Below, piece after piece: positions 1-8,047 of a stretch of DNA of 50,029 bases (positions are counted from its first letter, which is position 1; each line of letters starts with the position of its first letter). Both the position numbers and the translations under genes were made by a program. The stretch comes from an uncultured Desulfobulbaceae bacterium. GTDB lineage: Bacteria; Desulfobacterota; Desulfobulbia; Desulfobulbales; CALZHT01. The DNA lies in NCBI GenBank assembly GCA_945787445.1, contig CALZHT010000043.1, forward strand, positions 1 through 50,029. Reading direction: 5' to 3'. The notes beneath the pieces are model-generated. The model was not told the DNA's origin, did not search any database, and worked only from the letters and a program-made list of their open reading frames with translations.

Positions 1-288
1 CATTTTGCAGGCTCCCTTACCAGGTCCTGATGGGAAGAGCTCATAAATTCTCTTCAGCGGGAAGCCGGTAGTCTTTGAAAGGATACGCACCATAGGAGCA
101 ATACCGTTTTTCTTATAGTATTCTTGCAAAGTGTCGAGAACTTTCTGGTGCTCATCGGTCAACTCGCCAATTCCCTCAACGGTCTTTACATAATCTACCC
201 AGGTCTCATTCCATTCTTCCATTCCTTTTGCCAGGAAACCGTCCTCATCAACCTCAAAAGACTGGCCACCATGTTCTATTGTAGGCAT
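1..288 (-). CDS. dsrC: DsrC/TusE-family sulfur-relay protein (3' end cut by window edge)
   Basis: DsrC is a small cytoplasmic protein that carries sulfur as a trisulfide between dissimilatory sulfite reductase and the membrane complex DsrMKJOP. The 96 visible codons give the family's start (acidic strand EVDEDGFL), the middle VRILSKTTGFPLKRIYELFP and the C-terminal arm GPGKGACKM, which contains the first of the two redox cysteines. The last about ten residues, with the second cysteine, lie beyond base 1. The ATG at 288 follows a strong AGGAGGAG ribosome site, and a sigma-70-like promoter lies at 361-389. The gene stands alone here, as is common for dsrC in sulfate reducers. Because the second cysteine is not visible, a TusE-like protein lacking it cannot be formally excluded. 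Confidence 0.93.
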   Translation of the reverse strand, partial: MPTIEHGGQSFEVDEDGFLAKGMEEWNETWVDYVKTVEGIGELTDEHQKVLDTLQEYYKKNGIAPMVRILSKTTGFPLKRIYELFPSGPGKGACKM

Positions 289-360
289 TTTACTCCTCCT
301 TAACTTAGAGTTTATCTTCTTTATAAAATCGTTCCCTGTTCCTCCGTTATAGGTTGTTGT

Positions 361-389
361 TACATACTATAGGAGTTTTGAATTGTCAA
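361..389 (-). promoter_or_regulatory. sigma-70-type promoter of dsrC
   Basis: On the minus strand TTGACA (389-384) is followed after 17 bases by TATGTA (366-361). Transcription would start about 65 bases before the dsrC ATG. The perfect -35 box fits a highly expressed gene. Confidence 0.6.
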
Positions 390-472
390 GATGTCTGGTG
401 GAGATTTTTTTACCCCAGGAAGATAAAAATTTTTTTCTAATAATTTTAGACAAATACAAGACAGGTCTACGC

Positions 473-1162
473 TCAATGCCAAATTCCCAAACGTGATATC
501 ATCTCCCTATACCGAGAAAAAATTTCCGGCGGAAAGCCCTTATCTGTCGATAGGCTTGGGTCCATGGTCGACTGCGGATTAAAATTCTGCAAAGTCAGAT
601 GCGAATCATCACCGAGAAAAGAGGCCCAATTAATAATGTCGACCTCGGAATGAAAACGGGGAACCACGGTCATCCGGAATTCATGGTCCACACCACTGTT
701 CTTGATTATGGCAATACTTGATTTGATAGTATCCAGGTTGACATGTATTCCGGCGCATTGATCATATTTGTCCTGTTGGAGGGGTGCTTTAACGTCCATG
801 GCAATCATGTCCACCAAACCGTCGGCGAGCAGTTGGGCCAGGACACGCGGCCGGGTTCCGTTGGTATCAAGCTTTATAGCCCAACCATCTTTTTTGAGCT
901 GCTGAATCTTGGCAGGTAAATTTGGATCAAGGGTCGGCTCTCCCCCTGAGATACAAACTCCTTCCAGCCACTTCTTCAGAGAGGCAAGCTTTATTCGCAA
1001 CGCATCAAAATCAAGGGAATCCAAAGATTCCGGTGACTGCACCAGAGGATGGTTATGGCAAAATGGGCAGCGGAGGTTGCAGCCACTCAGAAACATAACA
1101 CCACACATCCGGCCGCGCCAATCTAAAAAAGAAGTTTCAAGAAATCCTTTAATCTCAACCAT
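473..1162 (-). CDS. nrdG: anaerobic ribonucleotide reductase activating protein (radical SAM)
   Basis: This radical-SAM activase puts the glycyl radical on NrdD. The cluster-binding motif is CNLRCPFC (CX3CX2C), followed by CISGGEPTLDP, the SAM-binding GGE region. The protein is of the longer NrdG type (about 229 residues). The frame is open to a TTG at 1201, but I chose the ATG at 1162, which gives MVEIKGFLETSFLDW, because the upstream codons overlap the preceding gene and look non-native. No clear Shine-Dalgarno is visible there, so translation may be coupled to the glutaredoxin-like gene that stops 11 bases upstream. It is the last gene of the nrdD-grx-nrdG group on the minus strand. Confidence 0.9.
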   Translation of the reverse strand: MVEIKGFLETSFLDWRGRMCGVMFLSGCNLRCPFCHNHPLVQSPESLDSLDFDALRIKLASLKKWLEGVCISGGEPTLDPNLPAKIQQLKKDGWAIKLDTNGTRPRVLAQLLADGLVDMIAMDVKAPLQQDKYDQCAGIHVNLDTIKSSIAIIKNSGVDHEFRMTVVPRFHSEVDIINWASFLGDDSHLTLQNFNPQSTMDPSLSTDKGFPPEIFSRYREMISRLGIWH

Positions 1163-1173
1163 GAGCGCACCAT

Positions 1174-1488
1174 TTACAGAGAACACGCACCGGAGGGGCA
1201 ATTTTTCTTTTTGGTGGCGGAATCGCGCCCATTGATTCCATACTGAGTGGCTCTGGAAATGAGTTGATTTTCGATAAGAGAAAAATCGTCTATTGTGGAT
1301 GAATCATCCAGTACGAGGATCGGCAATGTTTTTCTGGCTGTTTCGATCAAGCTATGCCATGCCAAATGCGCAAGAGAATCGGCGTTGTTGTTATCAAGCA
1401 CCTCAACATGTACCCGCATTGCGGCAAGATCAAACCTATCCTTTAGTTGCTTACAGCGACTGCATTGCGGTTTAGTAAACAGTGTCAT
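1174..1488 (-). CDS. glutaredoxin/NrdH-like thiol protein
   Basis: This is a 104-residue protein starting MTLFTKPQCSRCKQLKDRF, which is a thioredoxin-fold beta strand followed by a CxxC redox site (CSRC) and helix. The middle LPILVLDDSS resembles the cis-proline strand region. The C-terminus ends CPSGACSL, an additional cysteine pair not typical of plain glutaredoxins. The ATG at 1488 has a GGAGGAGG site. It lies between nrdD and nrdG, so it probably acts as an electron donor or thiol partner of the class III reductase; that role is inferred from position only. Fold assignment is fairly sure, exact subfamily is not. Confidence 0.7.
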   Translation of the reverse strand: MTLFTKPQCSRCKQLKDRFDLAAMRVHVEVLDNNNADSLAHLAWHSLIETARKTLPILVLDDSSTIDDFSLIENQLISRATQYGINGRDSATKKKNCPSGACSL

Positions 1489-1550
1489 GCCTCCTCCTTC
1501 CCTCTATTTTTCATTTAACGATCGATGATTTTACCAAAACTTTCAACCCA

Positions 1551-1618
1551 TCGATCTATTACGTTGTAACCCTTTGAATTTACATGGCACGTGAACCGCA
1601 TTCCCACCTTTTTACAGG
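1551..1618 (+). repeat. repeat family C, copy 1 (contains GG-N10-GC motif)
   Basis: About three quarters of the bases match 36831-36898 when aligned by eye, with shared blocks such as CGTTGTAACC and CATGGCACGT. At 1585-1600 it contains TGGCACG followed by CCGCA, with GG and GC separated by exactly ten bases as in sigma-54 promoters. It sits between nrdD and the glutaredoxin-like gene, pointing the opposite way to both, so a promoter role here is doubtful. Confidence 0.55.
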
Positions 1619-1669
1619 AACGGCAAAGAGTATGCCCAATACTATTTTGCAAAACCGATTTCCCGGCTT

Positions 1670-3802
1670 TTACGCGGTTTTCATGAATTGATTGTCGTTA
1701 CGATACCGGTCATGCAATTCACCCACTTTACCCTTGTTCCAGCTTGAAACCTTGGTAAAGTAACCGGTTATCCTGGTGATGCCGTCCACATGCTCTGAGT
1801 CGCAATAGGTGCAGGTTGAGTGCAATCCTCTGCAGGTCTTACCGCAATCAAGGCAGGTAGTAAATTCCGGTGAAAAGGCGACCTGATCATTCTGGGTATA
1901 TTTGAAGGTCTTGATGACAAAATCAGCTAACGCCTCTCTATCGGGATACGCCTCACCCAACCATATATGGGTCAAAGAACCTGCCTCAATCAATGGATGG
2001 AACAATCCTTCCTGTTCAACCCGCTGGATAGGGTTCATTGTCTGTCCGACATTAAAAAGGGTGGAGTTGGTATAATACATGTTCTCTTTTTCCACACAGC
2101 CTTGCACTACCTTTCGGGCTCTTTCGCCGAAATGGGCGATATCGAGTTTTGCAAATCGATATGCCGTGCTTTCTGCAGGAGTCTGCTCCAGCACGAATTT
2201 CATGCCGGTTTCTTCATTGAGTTTCTTGCAGATAATATTCATATGGGCGATGACCTTGAGGCCAAATTTCATGGCCTCATCTGACGCATGAATTTCCTGC
2301 CCAAAATGGACTTTGACAAGTTCATTGAGGCCGACCATGCCGATCAGATAGGTGCAGCGGTGCAACCGCAGGTATTCCTGGCCATCGCATTTCATGGCCA
2401 GCAAGGAAAGCGGCCCGTTTTCCCCAAGTGACATAAGCTTTTCAATGAATCTCTTCTTTTGTTGGTGGCCCTTCTTGGCCAGCATCATTTTTTCGGCTAG
2501 CAAAGTGAAAAGCTTGGTGTCATCGCCCTCAGCCTTGTATGCCAAGCGTGGCAGATTGATTGTAATATTCTGCAGGGCGGAATAGCGCATGCGCCAAGGC
2601 TCCTTCGCATCTTCAAAATCCGAGGCCTCGAGCTTGAAGCTCAGACGGCAGCATTCTGAGATTTTTGCCGTGTCGCCGCGATCAAAAACAAAATAGGTGT
2701 TTCCTTTGTCTGCAGCAACATCACAAATATGATGCAGAAAATCCATATGGCCTTCGGTCTTGAAAAACTTCTCGGTAATATGGACCAATGGTTTCGGGAA
2801 AAAGAAGGGCCGGCCGGAAGCATCACCTTCCTTGTACACATCAAAAAGGGCCCAAGCGAAACGCTGCGCCTGGTCTTCGTAGTCCCGATATGTTTTTCCG
2901 GTGTAATTGCCGCCAGGACCTATGGCTGGAACATTTTCAAAATGTTTCGGCACTTCCCAATAAATATTGATATCGGAAAAAATCGCCTGTCCGCCCCGAG
3001 CTACTGCCTGCTGTGAGAACTCAAAAATCAACATCTGGGCAAGCTGCCTTACCTGGCGGTCGCCCAAATCTTCAAGATAGGGGGCGAAGAAGAGGTTTAC
3101 CGCGTCCCAGCCGATGGCGCCGGCAAAATGACTTTGCAGGGCAGCGGCAAACTTGACCATATGGGCGAGAAGCACTTCAGGGTGTTTGGCCGGTGCAGCC
3201 ATGGATAAGGAATGTGGTAAATTAAGGCCGAATTTTTTTATGTATTCAAGGGATTGGCCGGTACAATAAGGCCGGTCAATAAAACCAAGGTCATGCAGAT
3301 GCAGGTCGCCGCTTAAATGGGCATCCCCCACATCGGCAGAATAAACATGGAGCAAGGCATATTCTTTTTTTATTCCTTCAGACAGCGTAAGATTTGTCGC
3401 CTCCGGACTGTGTGGCACATTGGCGTTTTCCTTGTTGGGATGGACAAGGAGCTGGTCCACATCATAGAGGGGAACACCAAGACGTGTATGCATCCGGCGC
3501 GCTCGCTCAAGACCTTTTTCCAGCAGCTTGGCATTAACCATTTCGCGGATAAGCGGACCGGTCACCGTTTTTACGGCGCCGCTCAAAATGATATTTTCAA
3601 CTTCAATACTGATTTTTTCAGCGGTTTTCGGATCGATATAGGTTTCCCGTAAAAGAGCTTCAACGATGCGATGGCGATTCCAGCCGGTTATATCCTCTTC
3701 AGAAGTACGAACAAAAAGAGCAAGATCAGTGGTTTCTCCCTTAACTGTAGAAACCTCTCTGTCTTTTTTTCCTTTTTGTTGCAATTGCATGATAACGCCC
3801 AT
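1670..3802 (-). CDS. nrdD: anaerobic (class III) ribonucleoside-triphosphate reductase
   Basis: This enzyme reduces ribonucleoside triphosphates to deoxyribonucleotides without oxygen, using a glycyl radical made by NrdG. It has 710 residues, the normal size. The N-terminal ATP-cone region (about residues 25-120, VRTSEEDITGWNRHRIVEALL) gives allosteric control. The C-terminal zinc ribbon has CLDC at 650-653 and CTYC at 664-667, with the radical glycine in RITGY at about 680. The ATG at 3802 has a GGAGG site seven bases upstream. The promoter region carries two NrdR-like boxes. It leads the nrdD-grx-nrdG group, although 181 bases containing a small repeat separate it from the next gene. Confidence 0.97.
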   Translation of the reverse strand: MGVIMQLQQKGKKDREVSTVKGETTDLALFVRTSEEDITGWNRHRIVEALLRETYIDPKTAEKISIEVENIILSGAVKTVTGPLIREMVNAKLLEKGLERARRMHTRLGVPLYDVDQLLVHPNKENANVPHSPEATNLTLSEGIKKEYALLHVYSADVGDAHLSGDLHLHDLGFIDRPYCTGQSLEYIKKFGLNLPHSLSMAAPAKHPEVLLAHMVKFAAALQSHFAGAIGWDAVNLFFAPYLEDLGDRQVRQLAQMLIFEFSQQAVARGGQAIFSDINIYWEVPKHFENVPAIGPGGNYTGKTYRDYEDQAQRFAWALFDVYKEGDASGRPFFFPKPLVHITEKFFKTEGHMDFLHHICDVAADKGNTYFVFDRGDTAKISECCRLSFKLEASDFEDAKEPWRMRYSALQNITINLPRLAYKAEGDDTKLFTLLAEKMMLAKKGHQQKKRFIEKLMSLGENGPLSLLAMKCDGQEYLRLHRCTYLIGMVGLNELVKVHFGQEIHASDEAMKFGLKVIAHMNIICKKLNEETGMKFVLEQTPAESTAYRFAKLDIAHFGERARKVVQGCVEKENMYYTNSTLFNVGQTMNPIQRVEQEGLFHPLIEAGSLTHIWLGEAYPDREALADFVIKTFKYTQNDQVAFSPEFTTCLDCGKTCRGLHSTCTYCDSEHVDGITRITGYFTKVSSWNKGKVGELHDRYRNDNQFMKTA

Positions 3803-3850
3803 TATGCTTCCTCCAGGTATGAATAGCTCTTGAATGTAGAATTGCCATGC

Positions 3851-3897
3851 ACACGATATATTGTGTTGCTCTAAAATTATTGCACAACATATGGTAT
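3851..3897 (-). promoter_or_regulatory. two NrdR-box-like operators over the nrdD promoter
   Basis: ACACGATATATTGTGT at 3851-3866 is a nearly perfect match to the published NrdR box ACACWATATATWGTGT. A weaker box (GCACAACATATGGTAT, 12 of 16) begins exactly 31 bases further, at 3882, the usual three-turn spacing of paired NrdR sites. On the minus strand TTGTGC within the distal box can serve as a -35 element, and the proximal box covers the -10 region, as expected for repression by NrdR with bound dATP/ATP. The nrdR gene itself is not in the window. Confidence 0.75.
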
Positions 3898-4099
3898 GTC
3901 AGTCAAGAAAAAAATACTCGTGATGAAAAAAATTATCATTTTCGGGAAGACAGCACAGGGAACAGGTGCTGTTAAAAAATGGAAAAATGGCAGAGAGCAA
4001 GAAAACAATTTTATTGTTTCCAGAGAGTTAATGGACTTAATCGTAATTTCCCTCTCTGGGACAACATGGCGCGAATTCTTCTTTCCTATTTGTTACTTA

Positions 4100-4286
4100 G
4101 TTCCCATCCGGAAAGTCGCAGACTTGGAGGATGCTGGAACAAGTTGTTTCCAATTCGGGAATTGACAATTTTGCGAAAGGTCAAGGAGATCAAGGAATTG
4201 TGCGGAGACGTACTCGAGTACGTCGCACAAGCAATTGCGCAGATTGACGCAGAGATTTCGCAAAAGGGGCGTTTCCGGATGGAAAC
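4100..4286. repeat. repeat family A, full-length foldback element
   Basis: Its ends are inverted copies: GTTCCCATCCGGAAA at the left and TTTCCGGATGGAAAC at the right. The centre is the palindrome GACGTACTCGAGTACGTC near 4207-4224, and stretches such as TTTTGCGAAA and ATTG/TGCG recur inverted on both arms, so the whole element can fold back on itself. TACTTA occurs on both sides (4094-4099 and 4287-4292), which may be a target-site duplication. A half copy lies at 46823-46938 and an inverted fragment at 48226-48286. No protein is encoded. It resembles a MITE. Confidence 0.75.
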
Positions 4287-4320
4287 TACTTAGCTTGCTG
4301 TTTCAGAAACGTTAAGATGT

Positions 4321-5937
4321 TCATACTTCTGACTTATACAAAACAGAATCTTTTTTCCAATGGACATCATCCGGTTCAGGGTAGTCGGCAAGATAGTGCA
4401 ATCCCCGTGATTCCTTGCGGGCAATGGCGCTTTGCACGATAAGCTCCGCCACCTGGGCCAGGTTGCGCAGCTCGACAAGATCCGGGGTGAGGAGGAAATT
4501 CCGGTAGTGCTGGGCAACTTCCAGCAAGATAGGTTGCAGCCTTATTTCGACGAGATTTAGACGGTTTACCGTCCTTACTATGCCGACATAATTCCACATG
4601 AGCCTCCGGATCTGGTCCCAGCTATGGGTTATGAGAATCCCTTCCTGAATTTTTTGTGCTTTGCCACTTTGCCATTCAGGGATTTGAATTGTCGGCTGCC
4701 TTTTCAGGTCAGGCCAATCTGCTCGGCATTGCAGAAAAGCCTGGTGTGCGAAAACCACAGCCTCCAAAAGGGAATTGCTTGCCAACCGGTTACCGCCGTG
4801 GAGACCGGTACAGGCGGTTTCTCCAAAGGCATAGAGGTTTTCAATATCGGTGCGGCCCATAAGGTCGGTCATCACCCCACCGCACATGTAATGGGCTGCC
4901 GGCACCACAGGAATGGGCTCTGTGGTCATATCAATCCCATACGAAAGGCACGTTTCATAAATATTTGGAAAGCGATTTTTAATAAAGTCGGCCTGCTTAT
5001 AGCTTATATCCAGGTAGACGCAATCATCGCCACTGGCCTTCATTTCCAAGTCAATGGCCCTGGCTACCGTATCCCGGGTTGCTAGATCGCCGCGCTCATC
5101 ATATTTGGGCATGAAGGCATATCCCCTTTCATCTATGAGCTTGCCGCCCTCACCGCGTACCGCTTCGGAAATAAGAAAATTTTTTGCTTTTGGATGATAC
5201 AGGCAAGTGGGATGGAACTGGACAAATTCAAGGTTTCCTACTTGGGCGCCGGCGCGGTAAGCCATGGCCACCCCGTCACCGGTAGCTATATCAGGATTGG
5301 TTGTATAGAGATAGACCTTGCCGGCCCCACCGGTGCAAAGAATTGTAAATTTTGCCTGAAATGCGTCAATGTTGCCATCCGGTTTAAGAACATAAGCTCC
5401 CAGGCACCGGTCCCGAAAAGATGAACCCGATGTGGACCTTATTCCTGCCTTGGACCCAACCAATAGGTCCACGGCAATATGGTTTTCTAACACCGAAATA
5501 TTTGGATTATCGGCAACAGCACGAAGCAGTCCTTTTTCTATCTCCCTTCCGGTGAGGTCTCTGGCATGAACAATGCGCCGGGCCGAATGGCCTCCCTCCC
5601 GGCCCAGATCGAAACGGGATGGATCCCGCGCATCACTGCTGAAATGGATGCCCAGATCAACCAATTCCTTGATTCGTTCAGGTCCGTTTTCCACGACGAG
5701 ACGAACAACGTCCTCGCGGCACAATCCGGCTCCGCTCCGAAGGGTATCCTCGATATGGAGCGCAAAGGAATCCTCCTTGGATAGCACCGCAGCGATGCCC
5801 CCTTGGGCGAGATTGGTGGCGGAATCCACCCTTGCTTTTTTCGTGATGATGGTAACGGTACCAAGCTGAGCCGCTTTCAAGGCAAATGATAATCCTGATA
5901 TGCCGCTGCCAATTATGAGAAAATCAGTTTTGTGCAT
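4321..5937 (-). CDS. nadB: L-aspartate oxidase
   Basis: NadB oxidises L-aspartate to iminoaspartate in the first step of de novo NAD synthesis; in anaerobes fumarate is the likely electron acceptor. The 538 residues start with the FAD dinucleotide-binding motif DFLIIGSGISGLSFALKAA. The succinate dehydrogenase/fumarate reductase flavoprotein fold continues with NLAQGGIAAV, GREGGHSARRIVHA, QFHPTCLY and EAVRGEGG. AHYMCGGVMTD and GLHGGNRLASNSLLEA complete the family signature. The ATG at 5937 opens directly on the FAD motif. nadA and nadC are not adjacent; NadB usually works with the quinolinate synthase NadA. Confidence 0.96.
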   Translation of the reverse strand: MHKTDFLIIGSGISGLSFALKAAQLGTVTIITKKARVDSATNLAQGGIAAVLSKEDSFALHIEDTLRSGAGLCREDVVRLVVENGPERIKELVDLGIHFSSDARDPSRFDLGREGGHSARRIVHARDLTGREIEKGLLRAVADNPNISVLENHIAVDLLVGSKAGIRSTSGSSFRDRCLGAYVLKPDGNIDAFQAKFTILCTGGAGKVYLYTTNPDIATGDGVAMAYRAGAQVGNLEFVQFHPTCLYHPKAKNFLISEAVRGEGGKLIDERGYAFMPKYDERGDLATRDTVARAIDLEMKASGDDCVYLDISYKQADFIKNRFPNIYETCLSYGIDMTTEPIPVVPAAHYMCGGVMTDLMGRTDIENLYAFGETACTGLHGGNRLASNSLLEAVVFAHQAFLQCRADWPDLKRQPTIQIPEWQSGKAQKIQEGILITHSWDQIRRLMWNYVGIVRTVNRLNLVEIRLQPILLEVAQHYRNFLLTPDLVELRNLAQVAELIVQSAIARKESRGLHYLADYPEPDDVHWKKDSVLYKSEV

Positions 5938-6324
5938 GGTCTCTGCCTGGTTCGTAGCCTTTCTTTATGATGGAAGAGTGAATAAATCCCTAGGCAGTCA
6001 TAGTATTTCTGCCACTGTGGGCTTGACACGTACCCGGGACTTCCGGTAAACAATATCGTGCTCTGAAACACAAGGCAAGGCAAGAATTGCAGACGCTTAA
6101 TCCATTAACCAGGTCTTGTCCGGAAATTCTTCACCTCTGCGGAGACCGAAACATATTGTATCCAATCCGGATATTGAAATTTTTCACCACGTTCAAAGGA
6201 AAAAAGGAGTTACTCTCATGGATTTCCTGTGGTCACGCGAAAGTGGACCCAGGTACGCCCCAGACGGAACACTGCATTTGGCGACAAGCCTGTTTTCGGA
6301 TGGAAACCAACTAATAAAGAAAAC
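5938..6324. other. intergenic region with degenerate repeat A
   Basis: This 387-base gap between the divergent nadB and HAD genes contains TCCGGAAA at 6119 and TTTTCGGATGGAAAC at 6293-6307, inverted to one another and about 189 bases apart, close to the size of the intact family A element at 4100-4286. The interior is poorly conserved, so it is at best a decayed copy. The open frames through it look accidental. Confidence 0.35.
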
Positions 6325-6960
6325 ATGTCAAACCTAAAACTTGTGATATTTGATTGCGACGGGGTGCTCTTTGATTCCAAAAACGCCAACAGGGTGTATT
6401 ACAATCATGTTTTGGAAAAATTCAGCCATCCACCGATGAGCGAAGAGGAACTGGAGTATGTCCACATGCATCATGCCATGGACTCTATCCGCCACATCTT
6501 TAGAAAGTATCCTGAAGATCTTGACAGGGCCAACGAATACCGCGCCGGTCTCGATTATACTGTTTTTCTTAAGCATATGATCATGGAGCCGGATCTTATC
6601 CGGTTTCTCCAAATACTCAAAAAAAACAACTTGAAAACGGCGATCAGTACAAACCGCACAACCACCATGCCGGCGGTTATGTCGATCTTCGGCCTTGATC
6701 CCTATTTTGACAAGGTGGTAACCGCTCTGGATGTGAAAAACCCGAAACCGCACCCGGAAGCGCTCTTAAAAATACTTGACTATTTTGACGAATCAGTCAA
6801 AAACTCAATATTTATTGGGGATTCACAAGTGGATTTGGAACATTCGGCAAGCATCGGCATGGAGATGATCGCCTTTAAAAATCCCAAACTTTCGGCAGAA
6901 TATCATGTACAAAGCTTCTTGGAAATCACCCGTCTTCCTGTAGCTCATGCTCTTTCCTAA
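6325..6960 (+). CDS. HAD-superfamily phosphatase (phosphoglycolate-phosphatase-like)
   Basis: This 211-residue hydrolase has all four HAD motifs: the nucleophile loop FDCDGVLFDS near the N-terminus, motif II AISTNR, motif III lysine in NPKPHPEAL, and motif IV IFIGDSQVDLEHS. The alpha-helical cap between motifs I and II places it in subfamily I, near phosphoglycolate phosphatase and pyrophosphatase PpaX, but the substrate cannot be read from sequence. The frame is open to 6229; I chose the ATG at 6325 because the catalytic loop must lie about ten residues from the start and the upstream codons fall in a degenerate repeat. No strong ribosome site is visible. Confidence 0.82.
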   Translation: MSNLKLVIFDCDGVLFDSKNANRVYYNHVLEKFSHPPMSEEELEYVHMHHAMDSIRHIFRKYPEDLDRANEYRAGLDYTVFLKHMIMEPDLIRFLQILKKNNLKTAISTNRTTTMPAVMSIFGLDPYFDKVVTALDVKNPKPHPEALLKILDYFDESVKNSIFIGDSQVDLEHSASIGMEMIAFKNPKLSAEYHVQSFLEITRLPVAHALS

Positions 6961-7050
6961 ACTGAAAAATGTGTTTTGTACCAAGGCAGCTTGTCATATG
7001 CATCTATTCTGCTCCCCTAACCAGCAATAATTAAAGAGTTTTTCAAGACC

Positions 7051-7545
7051 ATGAATATCACCCACTCCTTTCTGGTACATGCTCCTGAAGTAAAAACAGG
7101 GGCGGCACAAGCCCTGCGTTTCCTGGATAAAACAATCCTGGTCAAATACGATTCTGTGAATGTTCTCCAAGAAAACTGTTTTTCTGCTGAAAAGGATATT
7201 TTTTGGCAAAAAATTACAGATGGTGTTGCGCAAAACCGCCAGGTGCTCACCCAGCTCATTCAAGAACTTGAAGACACCGGGCTGCAAAATCTGCAAGATT
7301 TTACGCAATTCATGGAAGGCTATCAAAGCAAAACCCTCCATGCGGCAGCCCATATTCTTGATGGTTTTTTTGGAATAGATTCCGTGTTTTACAATTTGAT
7401 AGCCGATTCCCACTGGGTCACTGACTCTTTGAAGCAAGAAATCATGTCCCATCCATCGGAATACTGGTGTATTGCTGTGCAAGGGACCTTTACAACCAAA
7501 TCTACTGCTTCACTGATTCATGCGGAGGACGAAAAAGCAAACTGA
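7051..7545 (+). CDS. unrecognised protein, 164 residues
   Basis: I do not recognise a family. The protein begins MNITHSFLVHAPEVKTGAAQALRF, has no signal peptide or membrane segment, and is rich in amphipathic helix in the middle (QNLQDFTQFMEGYQ), followed by a histidine-rich stretch (TLHAAAHILDGFFG). It starts 90 bases after the HAD gene and may be cotranscribed with it. An open frame on the opposite strand (6994-7482) is of similar length, but its composition, rich in Cys, Phe and Ile with no helical pattern, looks like a shadow. Moderately confident it is a real gene. Confidence 0.55.
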   Translation: MNITHSFLVHAPEVKTGAAQALRFLDKTILVKYDSVNVLQENCFSAEKDIFWQKITDGVAQNRQVLTQLIQELEDTGLQNLQDFTQFMEGYQSKTLHAAAHILDGFFGIDSVFYNLIADSHWVTDSLKQEIMSHPSEYWCIAVQGTFTTKSTASLIHAEDEKAN

Positions 7546-7638
7546 TCCCCGATGCAAATGAGAAATTTAGAATTCCTGACCCCATGGCGTAATAGTGAGG
7601 AGATAGAGGGATCCTTGAGAAAATTGTTTGATACTGAG

Positions 7639-7741
7639 TTAAGTGCCTAAAGTGCGCTAAAGTTCGAAGTGCCTAAAGTTAAAGGAACATCTGATAAAAT
7701 AAGTACATTAATTTTAGGCACTTAAGGCACTTAAGGCACTC
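7639..7741. repeat. repeat family E: inverted AAGTGCCTAAAGT repeats
   Basis: Two copies of AAGTGCCTAAAGT, plus a decayed one, lie in the left part, and the inverse TTTAGGCACTTAAGGCACTT, extended by a further AAGGCACT, lies in the right part around an A/T-rich centre. The structure can form a long hairpin. It lies between the converging ends of the genes at 7051-7545 and 7801-8046, where it could act as a structural transcript end, but there is no T run. Confidence 0.6.
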
Positions 7742-7800
7742 TTACGGGCATTATCAATGCTGGTATTATCGCAAAATCCTCGAGTTCAGGAGATTTGAAA

Positions 7801-8046
7801 TTAATGATCGTGGCTTTGTTCATTTGCTCCAGATGGCCCGCCAATTTTTTGAAGCGCCTGTTCAATGGCTTTGTCAGCCTCTTTCATTGAAGAAATTGCC
7901 TTGCTTATCAGCTCTGATACTTCTACCTGGCCCTGTTCTCTTGCAATGGCTGCCCACTTATGATACTCAGCCTCGTGGCTATGGTTATGTTCTATCCAAT
8001 GAGGCATAAGTATTCTTAATTTGTCTACATCTGAAATACCCATCAT
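7801..8046 (-). CDS. small protein paired with CooT
   Basis: This is an 81-residue soluble protein, a three-helix type beginning LRILMPHWIEHNHSHEAEYHKWA and ending with His-rich ANEQSHDH. The central HNHSHEAEYHKW cluster looks able to bind a metal. Its start ATG (8046) follows the cooT stop codon by one base (TGA-G-ATG), so the two are translationally coupled. Similar small proteins occur next to cooT elsewhere to my knowledge. A role in nickel handling is inferred from position and histidines only. Another ATG follows immediately at 8043, and the frame extends upstream into cooT. Confidence 0.72.
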   Translation of the reverse strand: MMGISDVDKLRILMPHWIEHNHSHEAEYHKWAAIAREQGQVEVSELISKAISSMKEADKAIEQALQKIGGPSGANEQSHDH

Positions 8047-8047
8047 C

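Larger units (their letters stand above)
3803..4320. other. intergenic region nrdD-nadB
   Basis: This 518-base gap holds the nrdD promoter with the NrdR boxes near 3850-3897 and a 187-base foldback repeat at 4100-4286. Short open frames here (for example 3896-4165 and 3979-4293) run across the repeat and have no ribosome site or recognisable product, so I call no gene. Confidence 0.7.

Noticed and set aside
1585-1600. Sigma-54 promoter in repeat C copy 1
   Set aside because: It points against nrdD and the glutaredoxin gene, and the -12 region is a poor match (CCGCA).
4097-4293. Repeat A as a CRISPR array or attachment site
   Set aside because: There is no regular series of repeats with spacers, no cas gene and no integrase.
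3896-4293. Small open frames between nrdD and nadB
   Set aside because: They run through repeat A, lack ribosome sites and have no recognisable product.
6994-7482. A 162-residue open frame on the minus strand opposite 7051-7545
   Set aside because: Its composition is that of a complementary shadow, and the plus-strand frame starts better and has helical periodicity.
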